64,000 nt of DNA from 2-12-FULL-35-23 sp965196985. Its GTDB lineage: Bacteria; Pseudomonadota; Gammaproteobacteria; UBA12402. The position numbers were made by a program, and so were the translations under genes. The stretch covers positions 30,300-94,299 of the forward strand of contig CBDALO010000051.1 in assembly GCA_965196985.1 (NCBI GenBank), written 5' to 3'. Under the pieces are notes generated by a model, which did not search any database, had not been told where the DNA came from, and worked only from the letters and a program-made list of their open reading frames with translations. This document shows, in pieces, positions 1 to 9,641 of this stretch (position 1 is its first letter; each line of letters opens with the position of its first letter).

Positions 1-265
1 CAGGAACTTGTTCTAACACTATTTTTAAAGGTTTAGGTAAACTACGGCGATTATGTAAACGAAGTTGAAAATCACGCAACTCAGCTAAATCAGGTAACTC
101 TCCGTAAAGCAAAAGGTAAGCCACCTCCTCAAAACAGCTACGCGCTGCCAAATCATCAATCCCATAACCACGATAATTTAAACCAATACCTTCCTGACCT
201 ACTGTACAAATTGCTGACTCACCAGCAACCACACCAGCCAAACCACCCGGTTTTTTATTACCCAT
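1..265 (-). CDS. prpC: 2-methylcitrate synthase, N-terminal part (runs off window)
   Basis: Translating the minus strand from the ATG at 265 gives about 88 residues with the typical start of PrpC: a GLAGVVAGES segment, then a CTVGQEG / LNYRGYGIDDL block and an FEEVAYLLLYGELP block. This matches the N-terminus of citrate-synthase-fold 2-methylcitrate synthases, which condense propionyl-CoA with oxaloacetate in the methylcitrate cycle in the cytoplasm. A strong ribosome site (AGGAG) lies just upstream of the ATG. The active-site residues lie beyond the window edge. Ordinary citrate synthase is less likely, because the YRGY..DL and LLYGELP blocks are typical of the short PrpC/CitZ type; separating PrpC from CitZ would need the rest of the gene. 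It is divergent from the kinase-like gene at 355. Confidence 0.85.
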   Translation of the reverse strand, partial: MGNKKPGGLAGVVAGESAICTVGQEGIGLNYRGYGIDDLAARSCFEEVAYLLLYGELPDLAELRDFQLRLHNRRSLPKPLKIVLEQVP

Positions 266-969
266 AGCTCACTCCTCTTAGCAAAGCTTATTCAAACTTG
301 CGCGCATAGTAGCATATTTTGCAAAATACTCGCTAACTTTGTAAGGTGGCGACTATGGACAAACAAACCCTTAAACAATTAACCAAGCACTACCAACTTG
401 GACCAATAAAAAAATTCACGCCACTAACAGGCAGTAGGCTTAATCAAACTTGGCGTTTTGATACTCGAACCAATTCCTTTTTCTTAAAAGCACTCAATCC
501 CAAGCACAACCAAGGCAAGCTCAACCAACAACGCATCACCGAACAAATTGCCAGAGAATTTGCTCAACACTTAACTGTGGTTACTGCAATTTGCATACAG
601 CAAGACCCCATTACGATTATCAATCAGCAAGCCTACTTGCTCTACCCTTGGAAGGTAGCCACAACAAAGTCAGCTACTGAACTTAAAACTGAGCACCGCC
701 AACAAATCGCAGCGCTACTAGCAACTATTCATCAACTCAACTTACAGCTTGATAATGCACCTCCCCCACAACCAACTCAATTTAACTGGCAAGCATGGCA
801 GTGTAAAATAGAGCAACTTGAACAACACTCATCAGTAGCTTTTCAACAACTGAATGCACTTAACCACAGTTTATTGCCTTATAAAGAACTATTAGCGACA
901 GGGATTCCTAAGCTAACAAATGAATTACTCATCAGCCATCGTGATCTCGACCCATTAAACGTCTTATGG

Positions 970-2356
970 GGGTGCTGCCTCTATATAATGTAGGCTATAT
1001 TGCTGCTGGCACGCCAAAATCATTGACCTTCTCCCAAAACTGATCCCATCTGCCTTTAGTCTTTACTAGTGTTCTCAAGCATAAAACGATTTTCATTCCC
1101 TTGTCTTTCCAGCGCATTCCTGATCCGCCTAATCTTTGTTTAACAATTGTTTTACATGCTGCTTCAGTGACGCCAGAGCCAATTGGTGCATTCTGCTTAA
1201 TCAAATTATGATACGACATTCGCTTTTCTTTAATATTATTTTCAAAATACGTAATTGTTCCTTCTAGCTTTTCTCTAAGCGATTTATTCAGTTTTTTATT
1301 TAGATGCTCTTTAAGCTCAGCAAGTATTCTACCTGCCGCACCTTTCTTGTGCTTTAAGTCATGACATCTCTCTTCGAGCCAAACATCACGCTCATCTCTT
1401 TCAGATTTTTTGGTAAATACTGCCTTTGATGCTTCGCCGAGATATTCAGTTGCATGCCAAAAATCTAAAATTTGCGTATCAGTATGTTTTTTTAGAAATG
1501 GCCAATTATTTTTTGCTCCATCAGCAACGCCAATTGTTTTAGCATCAGGGTAATATTTCTTTTTCAGCTTTATTTCCTTTTCAAGCCTATTAAAGAATTC
1601 ATCTTTTCCATATTCTGGTGATGCTGCAACGTAGGTTGTGTGCAGGCGTGCACCATGCTTATCATACATGGAAATAGTTCCAACCATGCTCTCTCTATAA
1701 CCATCATCAACGGTGAGAACATATGCACCATCTAAGCTAATACTTAGCATCTCAATGCCTGCATCAAGCTTTGGCTCTTCATATTCCCACTCAGCCTCTT
1801 TGGCTTGTGCAATACCGCCAACAAAATCAGTTGCCCGTTGCAAGTATGAATGTGAGATTTTACGGTTATGATTGACCTTGAGATCATCAATAACACTAGG
1901 AGCAGGTAAGTTTGAGTATTTATGTGAGATTATTTTTGCAAATCGCGGTGTTGATCCTTGGATAATTCTAGCCTTATCTTCTAAAGGACAAAAGATCTTC
2001 CCGCCTTTAGAGGTTTGATAAACATAACGCTTAACTCGAGCAACTCCATAAGGCGTTTGGTAATTTGCTTCATCTCTACTTCGTGCTGTTAGCTTTATTT
2101 TTCCAACATGGATAGGAGAGCCATCTGCATCAAACTTACTTAAAGCTTTTTCAGTGGCTAATGTTCCAACCTCATTAAGGCCGTCAAGAATTGCATCCTC
2201 ACATTCAAGCATGGATCCTTTTAGTGGAAGCTTGAGCTCAATAGTTAATTCATTATTTTCATCAGAGAGAATTCTAGCTAACATCCAAACACCATCCGTA
2301 ATCAAGTTAAAGTGTATATTATGCTATATTTTCTACATTATATAAAGGCAGATCCC
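970..2356 (-). mobile_element. ISKra4-family insertion sequence, copy 1 (1387 bp)
   Basis: The element starts GGGTGCTGCC and ends in the inverted version, slightly decayed here (GGCAGATCCC where other copies have GGCAGCACCC). Terminal inverted repeats are about 24 bp. It is flanked by an 8-bp target duplication TCTTATGG (962-969 and 2357-2364) and interrupts the kinase-like gene. Three further copies of exactly 1387 bp lie at 12684, 34159 and 37092. Confidence 0.93.
995..2305 (-). CDS. ISKra4-family transposase
   Basis: A 436-residue DDE transposase. The acidic triad can be read as D in SLDGAYV, D in GVADGAKNNW and E in GSGVTEAACK; the last block with KQRLGGSGMRW is characteristic of ISKra4 transposases. 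The first codon is TTG in this copy, whereas the copy at 12735 starts ATG; an internal ATG seven codons downstream is an alternative start. No clear ribosome site is visible. The gene fills almost the whole element. Confidence 0.9.
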   Translation of the reverse strand: MITDGVWMLARILSDENNELTIELKLPLKGSMLECEDAILDGLNEVGTLATEKALSKFDADGSPIHVGKIKLTARSRDEANYQTPYGVARVKRYVYQTSKGGKIFCPLEDKARIIQGSTPRFAKIISHKYSNLPAPSVIDDLKVNHNRKISHSYLQRATDFVGGIAQAKEAEWEYEEPKLDAGIEMLSISLDGAYVLTVDDGYRESMVGTISMYDKHGARLHTTYVAASPEYGKDEFFNRLEKEIKLKKKYYPDAKTIGVADGAKNNWPFLKKHTDTQILDFWHATEYLGEASKAVFTKKSERDERDVWLEERCHDLKHKKGAAGRILAELKEHLNKKLNKSLREKLEGTITYFENNIKEKRMSYHNLIKQNAPIGSGVTEAACKTIVKQRLGGSGMRWKDKGMKIVLCLRTLVKTKGRWDQFWEKVNDFGVPAAI

Positions 2357-3066
2357 TCTTATGGGACCAAGGTGAACAGGCAATATTAATTGACTGGGAA
2401 TATGCCGGTCTCATTAATCGTCATGTTGACTTTTTTATTACCGCAATTTGTTGGTCGCTAGATATCAATTACCAATTTATATATGAACATTACCAACTCT
2501 TTAAACAAACTTATCAAGCCGCATACTCTCAACCGATCAATGAAAAACTTGGTCTATTAGGTTTGATTAATGACTGGTTAATTTGGCTGGAATTCAACGT
2601 TGACCGGCTAATTCACTATCGACCTGACGATACACAGTTTCAGCTTGGCTTAACAGAGATTGACCACACCTCTACAGCACTACAAAGCTTGTTTGGATTT
2701 TTTCTAACTTAGCACCTAACCCAGATTAAGCGCCGGTAAAAATCTAGAACTGCGTTTGATTCACCTCTTCACTCCAAACATTGGGTTCTGGTCAACATAA
2801 AGCTGCCTACTTGCCCCTAATTTCAATATACTACCCTGAGCCGCTAATGGTATAGCACCCCTTCTTACTCGGCGACTACTAGAAGAAGCTGATTTTTCAC
2901 CATCACCTCTGCTACTCCTCCTTGCAAACAGACTCGATGCAAAAACCGAGGCCCTTGGTGTTTGGCCTAGGTATACACTGACACTACCAGATAAACTTGA
3001 ACCTGCTGTCGGCATACGGCTTTGCTCGGCCGATACCATCTGTGCATGACGACATATCCATAACTA

Positions 3067-4024
3067 GACCTTCTGCGAAACTAAATACTGGGCGAGCTTA
3101 TGCTCGTTTGTAGTTTTAGAATCCGGCTTGAAGATTGAGAATCCCAGCAATAATATTAAATCTCATATTGTGTTTTCTGCGAAAATTCCTATACACCTCC
3201 CCAAGAATGCGGAATTTTTTAAATTTTGAGAATTGATGTTCAACCCTAATACGGATCTTGCTGTGATTACGGTTATCCTCTTTTTGTTGAGTAGTTAATT
3301 TGCCGCCTTTGGGCTTTTTATGAGGTAAGTTAACCAAGGGGTCAGTATGTTGAATTCCTTGGTATCCTAGATCAGCATATTTTTCTGCTGGTGGCAGTGG
3401 GCTGCCACGTTGTCGGATCTTAATATCATGAACCCTCCCAGGCATTGTTTGAGAGACGTTGATTATTTTTCCGGATGTACTCATTGCTATCTCCACCTTT
3501 TGAGTATGTCTTTTCTTTTTACCAGAATAATAATCTTTACGTGGCTTCTTCTTTTTGGGGCGCTGAATAGGCTGCTCCGTTACATCCATTAATATAGCGC
3601 AAACCGCATCTTCTGTTAGGGTTCTGTCTTTTTTAATATGAATATGCTTGGCCACTAAGGGTTCTAAGCGTTTAAATAAGCGGCAGACATTACTGTCATC
3701 CAAACCAACAAAGTAACCTAAGAATTCATGTGTTACATAAGTGCGATAGTACATCATGAGAAGCAAAAGGCGATCATGGTGCGTGGTGAGTTTCGGGCGC
3801 CTTCCCAGCTTACTAAACTCATCATCAAGTGATGACTTCACTTGTTGGTGTATCGTTTCAAAATCATCAAGGGTCAAACCAGTTAACTTTTTAAAAATAC
3901 GCGGGCGGTTACTGAGTTGCTGATAGCTTAATAGCATATGCCTTTCCATGAATGATTATTAATCAGGCAATTATAAGCAAATTTTAGCTAGTTTCTAGAA
4001 CTGCCCTTAGTTACGCAGAAGGTC
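3067..4024 (-). mobile_element. IS5-family (ISL2-like) insertion sequence, 958 bp
   Basis: Both ends carry the inverted repeat GACCTTCTGCG followed by a less perfect AACTAA stretch. The flanking sequence repeats only TA (3065-3066 and 4025-4026), consistent with the short duplications of this IS5 subgroup. One transposase gene fills it. Confidence 0.85.
3116..3949 (-). CDS. IS5-family transposase (DDE_4 type)
   Basis: A 277-residue protein. It has an N-terminal helix-turn-helix-like part (LGRRPKLTTHHDRLLLLMMY) followed by a DDE domain: D in ILMDVTEQP, D in YADLGYQG and E in RIRVEHQFSKFKKF. The YYSGKKKRHTQK block between the first two acidic residues is typical of the PF13359 group. The frame is complete. 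Confidence 0.88.
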   Translation of the reverse strand: MERHMLLSYQQLSNRPRIFKKLTGLTLDDFETIHQQVKSSLDDEFSKLGRRPKLTTHHDRLLLLMMYYRTYVTHEFLGYFVGLDDSNVCRLFKRLEPLVAKHIHIKKDRTLTEDAVCAILMDVTEQPIQRPKKKKPRKDYYSGKKKRHTQKVEIAMSTSGKIINVSQTMPGRVHDIKIRQRGSPLPPAEKYADLGYQGIQHTDPLVNLPHKKPKGGKLTTQQKEDNRNHSKIRIRVEHQFSKFKKFRILGEVYRNFRRKHNMRFNIIAGILNLQAGF

Positions 4025-4928
4025 TACTGCTTTCTCTGACAACAACCGCGCGCGCCTGAACGCAAATACGTTGTACCTAGCTTTTCTATCTGCTGTCGTA
4101 ATAGGGTTTTCGTGCCAAAAATGGCTAATAACTTATGCCACAAAGGCACTAAACCATAACGAAACGCCCAATGATTTTCTTTACCAAGTTGTGATTTAAT
4201 CGTCGCTATGGCAACGCTTGCCTGTGCTTCATTACCTACTGCCAAGTTACCAACCAGTTGTTCTAAGATTGTTAATTTCAAATACCAACCTTCAGGTACC
4301 TCATGCCAAAACCGTTTCGCTTCTTGCAACAAACCCAACGGTGACAACGAGTTTTGTAAAACCCGGGCAATAACCTGACCCCAAGTTGTATCATCGCGTA
4401 CGCTCAATAAAGCCTCGCGTGCTGATAATAAACGATGATAAATTTCAACTTGACCAGCTGCTACTTCACTGATAGAGGTAATAAACCCTGGGGCTAATTT
4501 ATCACAAAGCCTATTTAATCTATCCAGAAAACTTTCTTTTAAATTTTCACTGAGCAATCGATCTTTTCCCGTATGGTAAACCCAAATCAGTCTCATACTG
4601 TAATGCAACATACCCGCTAGCGTTCTCTGCAAAGTCAAAGGCCACCGATCGCTTACTGCGAGCTCTAGCGCTTCCAGCAAAGCGGGCATAAAGCCCCCTT
4701 TAACCAACATACCAGTAATCGTCTCACTCACTCCGGCTTCTTGCGCGTAGTATCTTTGAATAGACTGCTCTATCGCCTGAAACTCTCGTTTTAAAGCATC
4801 TTTATCTGCTCGCAAACTAATCGTTTCTAAATTCAACTTCAGCAACTTTATGGGCTCCATAATACTGGCATCACGGCTCACACGTACCACTGAAGAAGAG
4901 GCAACAACAGCTCCTTGCCGATCTCCCA

Positions 4929-6460
4929 GCTAGTGCGCCATCCTTTCTGTAAATTCCATTGACTTGCTGAAAATAAGCAGGCGACTCAGTCAGATTAGAA
5001 ATTCCTTTTAAGGTAAACTTAACCAAAAAAGAGGAATGACAATGAGCTGCTATAAAAATGAGAACTTAATCGAAGAAGCCATACATGTTTTAGCGATGGA
5101 GGGGTTTGAAGCTTTACCTAAGCTTGTCTCCAGGTTGATGAATGAGGCTATGTTAATAGAAAGGGAGCGCCATTTAAATGCCAGTCCTTATGAGCGAACT
5201 GGCGATAGAAACGGATATGCGAACGGCTTTAAACCAAGGTTAATTAACACAGGTCAAGGTCAGCTTGAGCTACAGATACCGCAGGTTAGAGACTCCAATG
5301 AAGCCTTCTATCCATCAGTCTTAGAGCGAGGTGTACGCTCTGATAGAGCACTTAAGCTGGCTGTCGCTGAAATGTATGTGCATGGGGTTTCCACGCGCAA
5401 AGTTGAAAAGGTGCTAAAGCAACTCTGTGGAACAGATATTTCAAGCACAGAGGTAAGCCGTTGCGCTAAATTGTTGGATGAAGATTTAAAGAAATGGCGA
5501 AATAAGCCGTTAGGAAAGATAAAATATCTTTGGCTAGATGCACGTTATGAGAAGGTGCGCACTAGCGGCACAGTACAAGACTGTGCGGTATTGATAGCCT
5601 ATGGCTTTGATGAATCAACCGGCAAGAGAACAGTGCTAGGTGTTTCTGTTGCGTTATCAGAGGCTGAGGTACATTGGCGTGATTTTCTTCAGCAGTTGGT
5701 TGAGCGAGGTATACATGGTATTGAGTTGATTACTAGCGACGCTCATACTGGCCTAAAAGCCGCTAGAAGAGCTGTGTTCCCCAGTGTTCCTTGGCAACGC
5801 TGCCAATTTCATTTGCAGCAAAATGCTCAGGCTCACATACCAAAGCGCTCAATGAAGGAACCAGTAGCTGAGGAGATTACAGCTATATTTAATGCCTCAA
5901 ACATTCATGAGTCGGAAAGACTATTGGCTATGGCGGTAGATAAATATCAGCAAACAGCACCAGAGCTTTCTTCTTGGTTGGAAGTGAATATACCGGAGGG
6001 CTTAGTAGTGATGAACTTTGACAGGCCGCATCAAAAAAGATTAAGAACCAGTAACATAGCTGAGCGCGTAAACAGAGAGGTAAAAAGAAGGACGCATACA
6101 GTTGGAATTTTCCCTAATACTGAATCGTGCCTAAGGCTCGTATCAGCTGTCTTAGTGGAAATTGATGACCAGTGGAGCGGATCACCTAGATACTTAAGTT
6201 GAAGTGAATAATAAGGCTTCATAGGGTTTTAGGATAGATCATTCTTGTTCTTATTAACGAGATATAATTGCTATTACCTAAAAGTTAATAATTTATTTTG
6301 AGAGGAGAAAAATTTGAGGTATAAATAATTTTTTAGATTGATTAGCATAATTAATTTAAGATATTATGCGATGAGACAGGTACAATAGAGTGTCATTTAG
6401 AATTTTAAAGGTTTTTCTAAGTACTGAAGTTGGTTTTTACAGACAAAATAACGCTCTATC
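4929..6460 (+). mobile_element. IS256-family insertion sequence, copy 1 (1532 bp)
   Basis: Left end GCTAGTGCGCCATCC, right end inverted GATAGAGCGTTATTTT (imperfect inverted repeats). The 8-bp target duplication is ATCTCCCA (4921-4928 and 6461-6468). It is inserted seven codons into the helical protein gene. Other copies are at 36712, 50546 and 51663. Confidence 0.93.
5042..6202 (+). CDS. IS256-family transposase
   Basis: A complete mutator-type transposase of 386 residues (388 if started two codons earlier at 5036). DDE residues are visible as D in YLWLDARYEK, D in LITSDAHTGLK and E in NIAERVNREVKRRT. The ATG at 5042 is preferred because GAGGA at 5031-5035 directly abuts the ATG at 5036 but is well spaced from 5042. 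The RCQFHLQQNAQ block between the second D and the E is typical of the family. Confidence 0.93.
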   Translation: MSCYKNENLIEEAIHVLAMEGFEALPKLVSRLMNEAMLIERERHLNASPYERTGDRNGYANGFKPRLINTGQGQLELQIPQVRDSNEAFYPSVLERGVRSDRALKLAVAEMYVHGVSTRKVEKVLKQLCGTDISSTEVSRCAKLLDEDLKKWRNKPLGKIKYLWLDARYEKVRTSGTVQDCAVLIAYGFDESTGKRTVLGVSVALSEAEVHWRDFLQQLVERGIHGIELITSDAHTGLKAARRAVFPSVPWQRCQFHLQQNAQAHIPKRSMKEPVAEEITAIFNASNIHESERLLAMAVDKYQQTAPELSSWLEVNIPEGLVVMNFDRPHQKRLRTSNIAERVNREVKRRTHTVGIFPNTESCLRLVSAVLVEIDDQWSGSPRYLS

Positions 6461-6496
6461 ATCTCCCATCCACTTCGCCATCACCTTTTTCGCGCC

Positions 6497-8116
6497 TTAC
6501 TCTGCTGTTGTGACCCGTTTTTGTCTGCGAACAACAAAGCATGAAGCAAGAAACATAACTGCCACTGCCAAACCACCGTAACCGATCAACTGTAATTGCT
6601 GCGCCGTATTCAACTCAAGCGCTGTCGGATCAACATGAATAATAAATCTCGCTCGGTTTTGTCCTCCATGTCCATCGTCTGCCGTTATAGTAATGGGATA
6701 ATCTTCAATTGTTTGTGGCGGCATACCCGATAGAGTCTTAGTCTCAGCATCATAGTGAACCCAACTCGGCATCGCAAAACGGTAGTGTAATGAATCGTCA
6801 TCGGCATCAGTAAAACGCCCATCAATTTCATAACCTAACTCTTCTAACGGACCTAAATTCGTATCGGCATAGCTTGTCGATAACACCGGCACTCGGTTAG
6901 GCACAATAACATTAAGCTCTGTTTGAATTGATGCGTCTTGTGTATCGGTTGCAACCAGGACAAACGTGTAATTACCCTGATCTCCTGATTTGGGAACCAG
7001 GTTGAAGCTATTGATACTCGATAAGTGTACCGCCCATGATGGCAATGGCAACCCACCTGACTCGCCTCTTCTAAAAGATGAATGCGCTAATACATCACCA
7101 TCAGTATCTTTAACTGCATTTCTTGGCACAATGTAAGTCTTTAAATCCCCAGCAAATGCCGTAATCACGCCCAACTCACGACTAACAGTCGGCACTGAAT
7201 TCGGAATTGAAATTGTCACTAACCGATACGCCTCACCACCAAAGCCATCTTCACCCTTGACTTGGATTGTGATGGCTTGATGATCATTAGCAATCGGAAC
7301 GCCTGTTAAGGTTCGATTAGTTAAACTCAACCAGCTTGGTGGAAAATACTTCGCGTTACTGTCAACTAAAGAATAAGCAAGCAGATCACCATCTGCATCC
7401 ACCATAAATTCTTTTGGCAATTCTGCTGTAAAGTTCTGCCCAACGAGTAAAGTATCAACTGACCAAGGCGTCGTTAAAGCTACCGGCGGCGTATTCACAT
7501 GTAACGTTATTGTTTGATTGACAACCCCACCATAACTATCTGATGCCATCATGGTAAGGTTATAAATACCAGCAACAGGAATACCACTTAACACTCTAGT
7601 GACCGAGTTAAAGCTCAACCCTAGCGGTAATGGCTTACCATCAGCAAGCATAGTTGTCCAAGTTATTTTATCACCATCAAAATCCAATACTGTGTCACTT
7701 GGAACCACATAGTGAAAACGAGTCTCTACACCCCGTTGAACGATGGGCGGAACAGGTAAAGCATATTGGAAATACGGCTTCCTATTTGGCACCACAATAT
7801 CAAATAACTGCCAACCGGTTTTACCACACACGGGGTTGCCACCACACTCATCTGTTGCAGTAATATTAATCGTGTAATTGCCCTGATAACCTGAAATCAT
7901 CGTTGCTGAGACAATGCCTGTCTCTCTATCAACAATCAACCACCTCGGTGGAGCTGGCGTAGTGGCTAAACCAAATTTATAGCTATCGCCTTCTGCATCA
8001 CTAAAGCCGTCCACTACGGTATTAAGCGAAATAAACCCATTAACCTCCACCTCCAAGGTCGTATTCCCGATATAAAACGGCACTGTATTGAACACCTTAA
8101 TCAACTTGACCCCCAC
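6497..8116 (-). CDS. Giant surface protein, segment 5: Ig-like cadherin domains and C-terminal anchor
   Basis: A 539-codon segment holding about five dystroglycan-type cadherin-like domains. Each shows the DxDGD or DAEGD calcium-type loop, a PPxWL / LPSWA strand, a G-x-P turn and a closing DGxGG....I.V strand. The C-terminus has one membrane helix (GGLAVAVMFLASCFVV) and a basic tail RRQKR, so the protein is probably anchored with its bulk outside the inner membrane. The first nine residues are IS-derived. The likely cotranscribed gene starts 15 bp after the stop. Confidence 0.75.
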   Translation of the reverse strand: MGVKLIKVFNTVPFYIGNTTLEVEVNGFISLNTVVDGFSDAEGDSYKFGLATTPAPPRWLIVDRETGIVSATMISGYQGNYTINITATDECGGNPVCGKTGWQLFDIVVPNRKPYFQYALPVPPIVQRGVETRFHYVVPSDTVLDFDGDKITWTTMLADGKPLPLGLSFNSVTRVLSGIPVAGIYNLTMMASDSYGGVVNQTITLHVNTPPVALTTPWSVDTLLVGQNFTAELPKEFMVDADGDLLAYSLVDSNAKYFPPSWLSLTNRTLTGVPIANDHQAITIQVKGEDGFGGEAYRLVTISIPNSVPTVSRELGVITAFAGDLKTYIVPRNAVKDTDGDVLAHSSFRRGESGGLPLPSWAVHLSSINSFNLVPKSGDQGNYTFVLVATDTQDASIQTELNVIVPNRVPVLSTSYADTNLGPLEELGYEIDGRFTDADDDSLHYRFAMPSWVHYDAETKTLSGMPPQTIEDYPITITADDGHGGQNRARFIIHVDPTALELNTAQQLQLIGYGGLAVAVMFLASCFVVRRQKRVTTAE

Positions 8117-8766
8117 CTAAAGGTGGGGGTTTGGTACAGAGGCTGAAGCCTCATTAGGGCTAAAGCCGTTTAGACGGTTCGGATTAATCCGACTTAAGCT
8201 CTTCCTCATCCCATACCTGAAAACCCTCCGGCGTATCATCTTGATTCTCTATGTAGCGTTTGACCTGCTCTTCTGTTACAGAACCAACCGTTGCGCAAAA
8301 ATACCCTCTCGACCAGAGATGATTGCCCCAGTATTTCTTGCCAAGCGTACTCCTAAATTCTCTCAATAGTCGATAGGCACTTTTACCTTTCAAATATTGA
8401 GCCATCTTTGATACCGATAAGTGGCTCGGCGCCTCAATTAGAAGGTGAATGTGATTCGACCTCACATTCCCCCTCAATATCCTCATCCCCTTCTCAGCAC
8501 AGATCTCTCGCAAAATGCTTCTTGCTCCTAAACCTATATCCCCACATAACACTGGATATCCATATTTTGTCTTCCATACAAAATGATATTTTAAATCCAG
8601 TACCGTATGCGCGCCTTTCCTATAGTTGTTTGCTCCAGTCATTTAGATCGCTCCCTTATTAAAAATAAAAAGCGATTCTAATACATCACATTCTGGCTGG
8701 TGATAGGTTTGCTAAAGACATTTCCGCCTAAAGGCGAAGGTTTATACCCTACCAAGTGGAAATTAA
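8105..8766 (-). mobile_element. IS200/IS605-type element (tnpA only), about 660 bp
   Basis: Both ends carry small hairpins with the same TTTA loop on the coding strand: CCCCCACC-TTTA-GGTGGGGG near 8110-8129 and CGCC-TTTA-GGCG near 8725-8736. This is the typical subterminal hairpin arrangement of IS200/IS605 elements. No inverted repeats or target duplication are seen, as expected. Exact ends are uncertain by a few bases. Confidence 0.8.
8184..8642 (-). CDS. tnpA: IS200/IS605 family transposase TnpA (Y1 HUH)
   Basis: A complete 152-residue single-strand transposase. The HUH motif is SNHIHLLIE. The likely nucleophile tyrosine lies in the C-terminal helix VKRYIENQ, after the family block GYFCATVGSV. 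No TnpB gene accompanies it, so this is an IS200-like, not IS605-like, element. It cuts a gene for a surface protein but keeps that gene's reading frame on both sides. Confidence 0.92.
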   Translation of the reverse strand: MTGANNYRKGAHTVLDLKYHFVWKTKYGYPVLCGDIGLGARSILREICAEKGMRILRGNVRSNHIHLLIEAPSHLSVSKMAQYLKGKSAYRLLREFRSTLGKKYWGNHLWSRGYFCATVGSVTEEQVKRYIENQDDTPEGFQVWDEEELKSD

Positions 8767-9099
8767 CAACTGGCATGGCCACTGATTTCCATCTGGGACA
8801 TCTATTACCAAATCAATCCAAAAATCTCCTCTTACTAAACCGATTGGTGTACCAACAAACCGTTTATTCACAAAATCAAACTGCAGCCAGTCAGGCAGCA
8901 CAGATAAATCTATCCCCTGTGCCGCATTCAATGATGCTCCAAAAAGTAATAAATCCAGTTTAAAAAATTCGCCGAAAGTCACTGGTTGATATAGCGGCAC
9001 AACGTAATTTAAAGGGTAATGCCGACTAGTAGTATCAACCTGCTGCGTTATAATAACCGGCTCAGTTGCAGAGATGATATCCACCGAGGTATTAAGCAA
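8749..9099 (-). CDS. Giant surface protein, segment 4: first Ig-like domain, cut by IS200-type element
   Basis: The segment encodes a cadherin-like/PIG-type domain (LPDWLQFDFVNKRFVGTP pattern: Leu-Pro-x-Trp-Leu followed by a G-x-P turn). Its last residues in this frame come from the inserted element. The natural frame continues as ...WPCQLLI into KVFNTVPFYIG at 8098, directly across the IS, so the insertion did not change the frame. Confidence 0.65.
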   Translation of the reverse strand: MLNTSVDIISATEPVIITQQVDTTSRHYPLNYVVPLYQPVTFGEFFKLDLLLFGASLNAAQGIDLSVLPDWLQFDFVNKRFVGTPIGLVRGDFWIDLVIDVPDGNQWPCQLLISTW

Positions 9100-9152
9100 T
9101 AAAGTTGATTTTATTTTCTCGGTGACATCTTTTGCAGGGTATTCTCCTAAAT

Positions 9153-9641
9153 CTACAGCAACACCCCCTGCTTTATTTCCGTAAACAATGATGGACCTGA
9201 GTAAAAAGCAGGATTTTTATGCTCAGCAAAAAGTTCTGCTCGTTGCATTACAAAACCACTACCACCAACGCTTACATGGCCCTGCTTATTAACAGCCAAA
9301 GCCCGACCAATATTGTCATCTGAATTGCCCCAATGGATAACCTGAATCACCCCTGCGGATGAAAACTGCACAAGAAACATATTTTTGTTAGCTACACCAA
9401 AACTAGACGTAGAACCAGTAATCCATAGTAACCCTTGTGAATCAATCACTAATGAACGGCCATAGTCATAATCAGAACCACCCCAACGAAGTGCCTTCGT
9501 TACGTTACCTAGAGGAGAAAACTGGGCAAGAAATATATCTGATTGAGTCGCACCAAAGCTATACGTAGTACCAGTAACCCATATTGCCCCTTGCGAATCA
9601 ATCGCCAATGAGTTGCCATATTCAGTGCCAGAGCCCCCCAA
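9153..9641 (-). CDS. Giant surface protein, segment 3: blades 12-14
   Basis: The segment continues the repeat pattern (WVTGTTYSFGATQSD, WITGSTSSFGVANK and a degenerate last blade HVSVGGSGFVMQ). It overlaps segment 2 because the two frames run side by side after the G6 run. The frame ends shortly after a G5 run at 9164-9168; one extra base there would read on into segment 4. Confidence 0.65.
   Translation of the reverse strand: MGGSGTEYGNSLAIDSQGAIWVTGTTYSFGATQSDIFLAQFSPLGNVTKALRWGGSDYDYGRSLVIDSQGLLWITGSTSSFGVANKNMFLVQFSSAGVIQVIHWGNSDDNIGRALAVNKQGHVSVGGSGFVMQRAELFAEHKNPAFYSGPSLFTEIKQGVLL

Larger units (their letters stand above)
355..2712 (+). pseudogene. Choline/aminoglycoside kinase-like phosphotransferase, split by ISKra4-type IS
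   Basis: The two halves (355-969 and 2365-2712) join in frame when the IS at 970-2356 and one copy of the 8-bp duplication TCTTATGG are removed. The junction restores the APH-family catalytic loop: HRDLDPLNVLW on the left continues as DQGEQAILIDWEYAG on the right, giving the Brenner motif HxDxxxxN and the metal-binding DWE. The N-terminal half shows the usual GSRLNQTW glycine-turn region and an FFLKAL lysine strand. The rebuilt protein has about 320 residues, normal for the ChoK/APH fold. The ATG at 355 is preferred over the GTG at 346 because AAGGTGG sits just before it. Substrate unknown; choline/ethanolamine or thiamine kinase-like roles are possible. The IS removes the catalytic half, so the gene is inactive here. 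Confidence 0.82.
2761..6481 (-). pseudogene. Unknown helical protein gene, split by IS256 and with an IS5-type element at its stop
   Basis: Removing the IS256 copy (4929-6460, duplication ATCTCCCA) joins an ATG at 6481 (codons MAKWMGD) in frame to the open frame running from 4920 to 4024. The result is a roughly 300-residue, mostly helical soluble protein without a recognised domain. The ATG lies 15 bp after the stop of the giant surface protein gene, so the two look like one operon. The IS5-type element at 3067 sits exactly at a TAG codon. After removing it, the same frame continues for about 100 more codons to 2761 (a Ser/Arg-rich tail containing SSLFARRSS and GASRQLYVDQNP). So either the gene naturally ends at TAG, or an amber codon cuts off a C-terminal tail. 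Function unknown. Confidence 0.6.
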
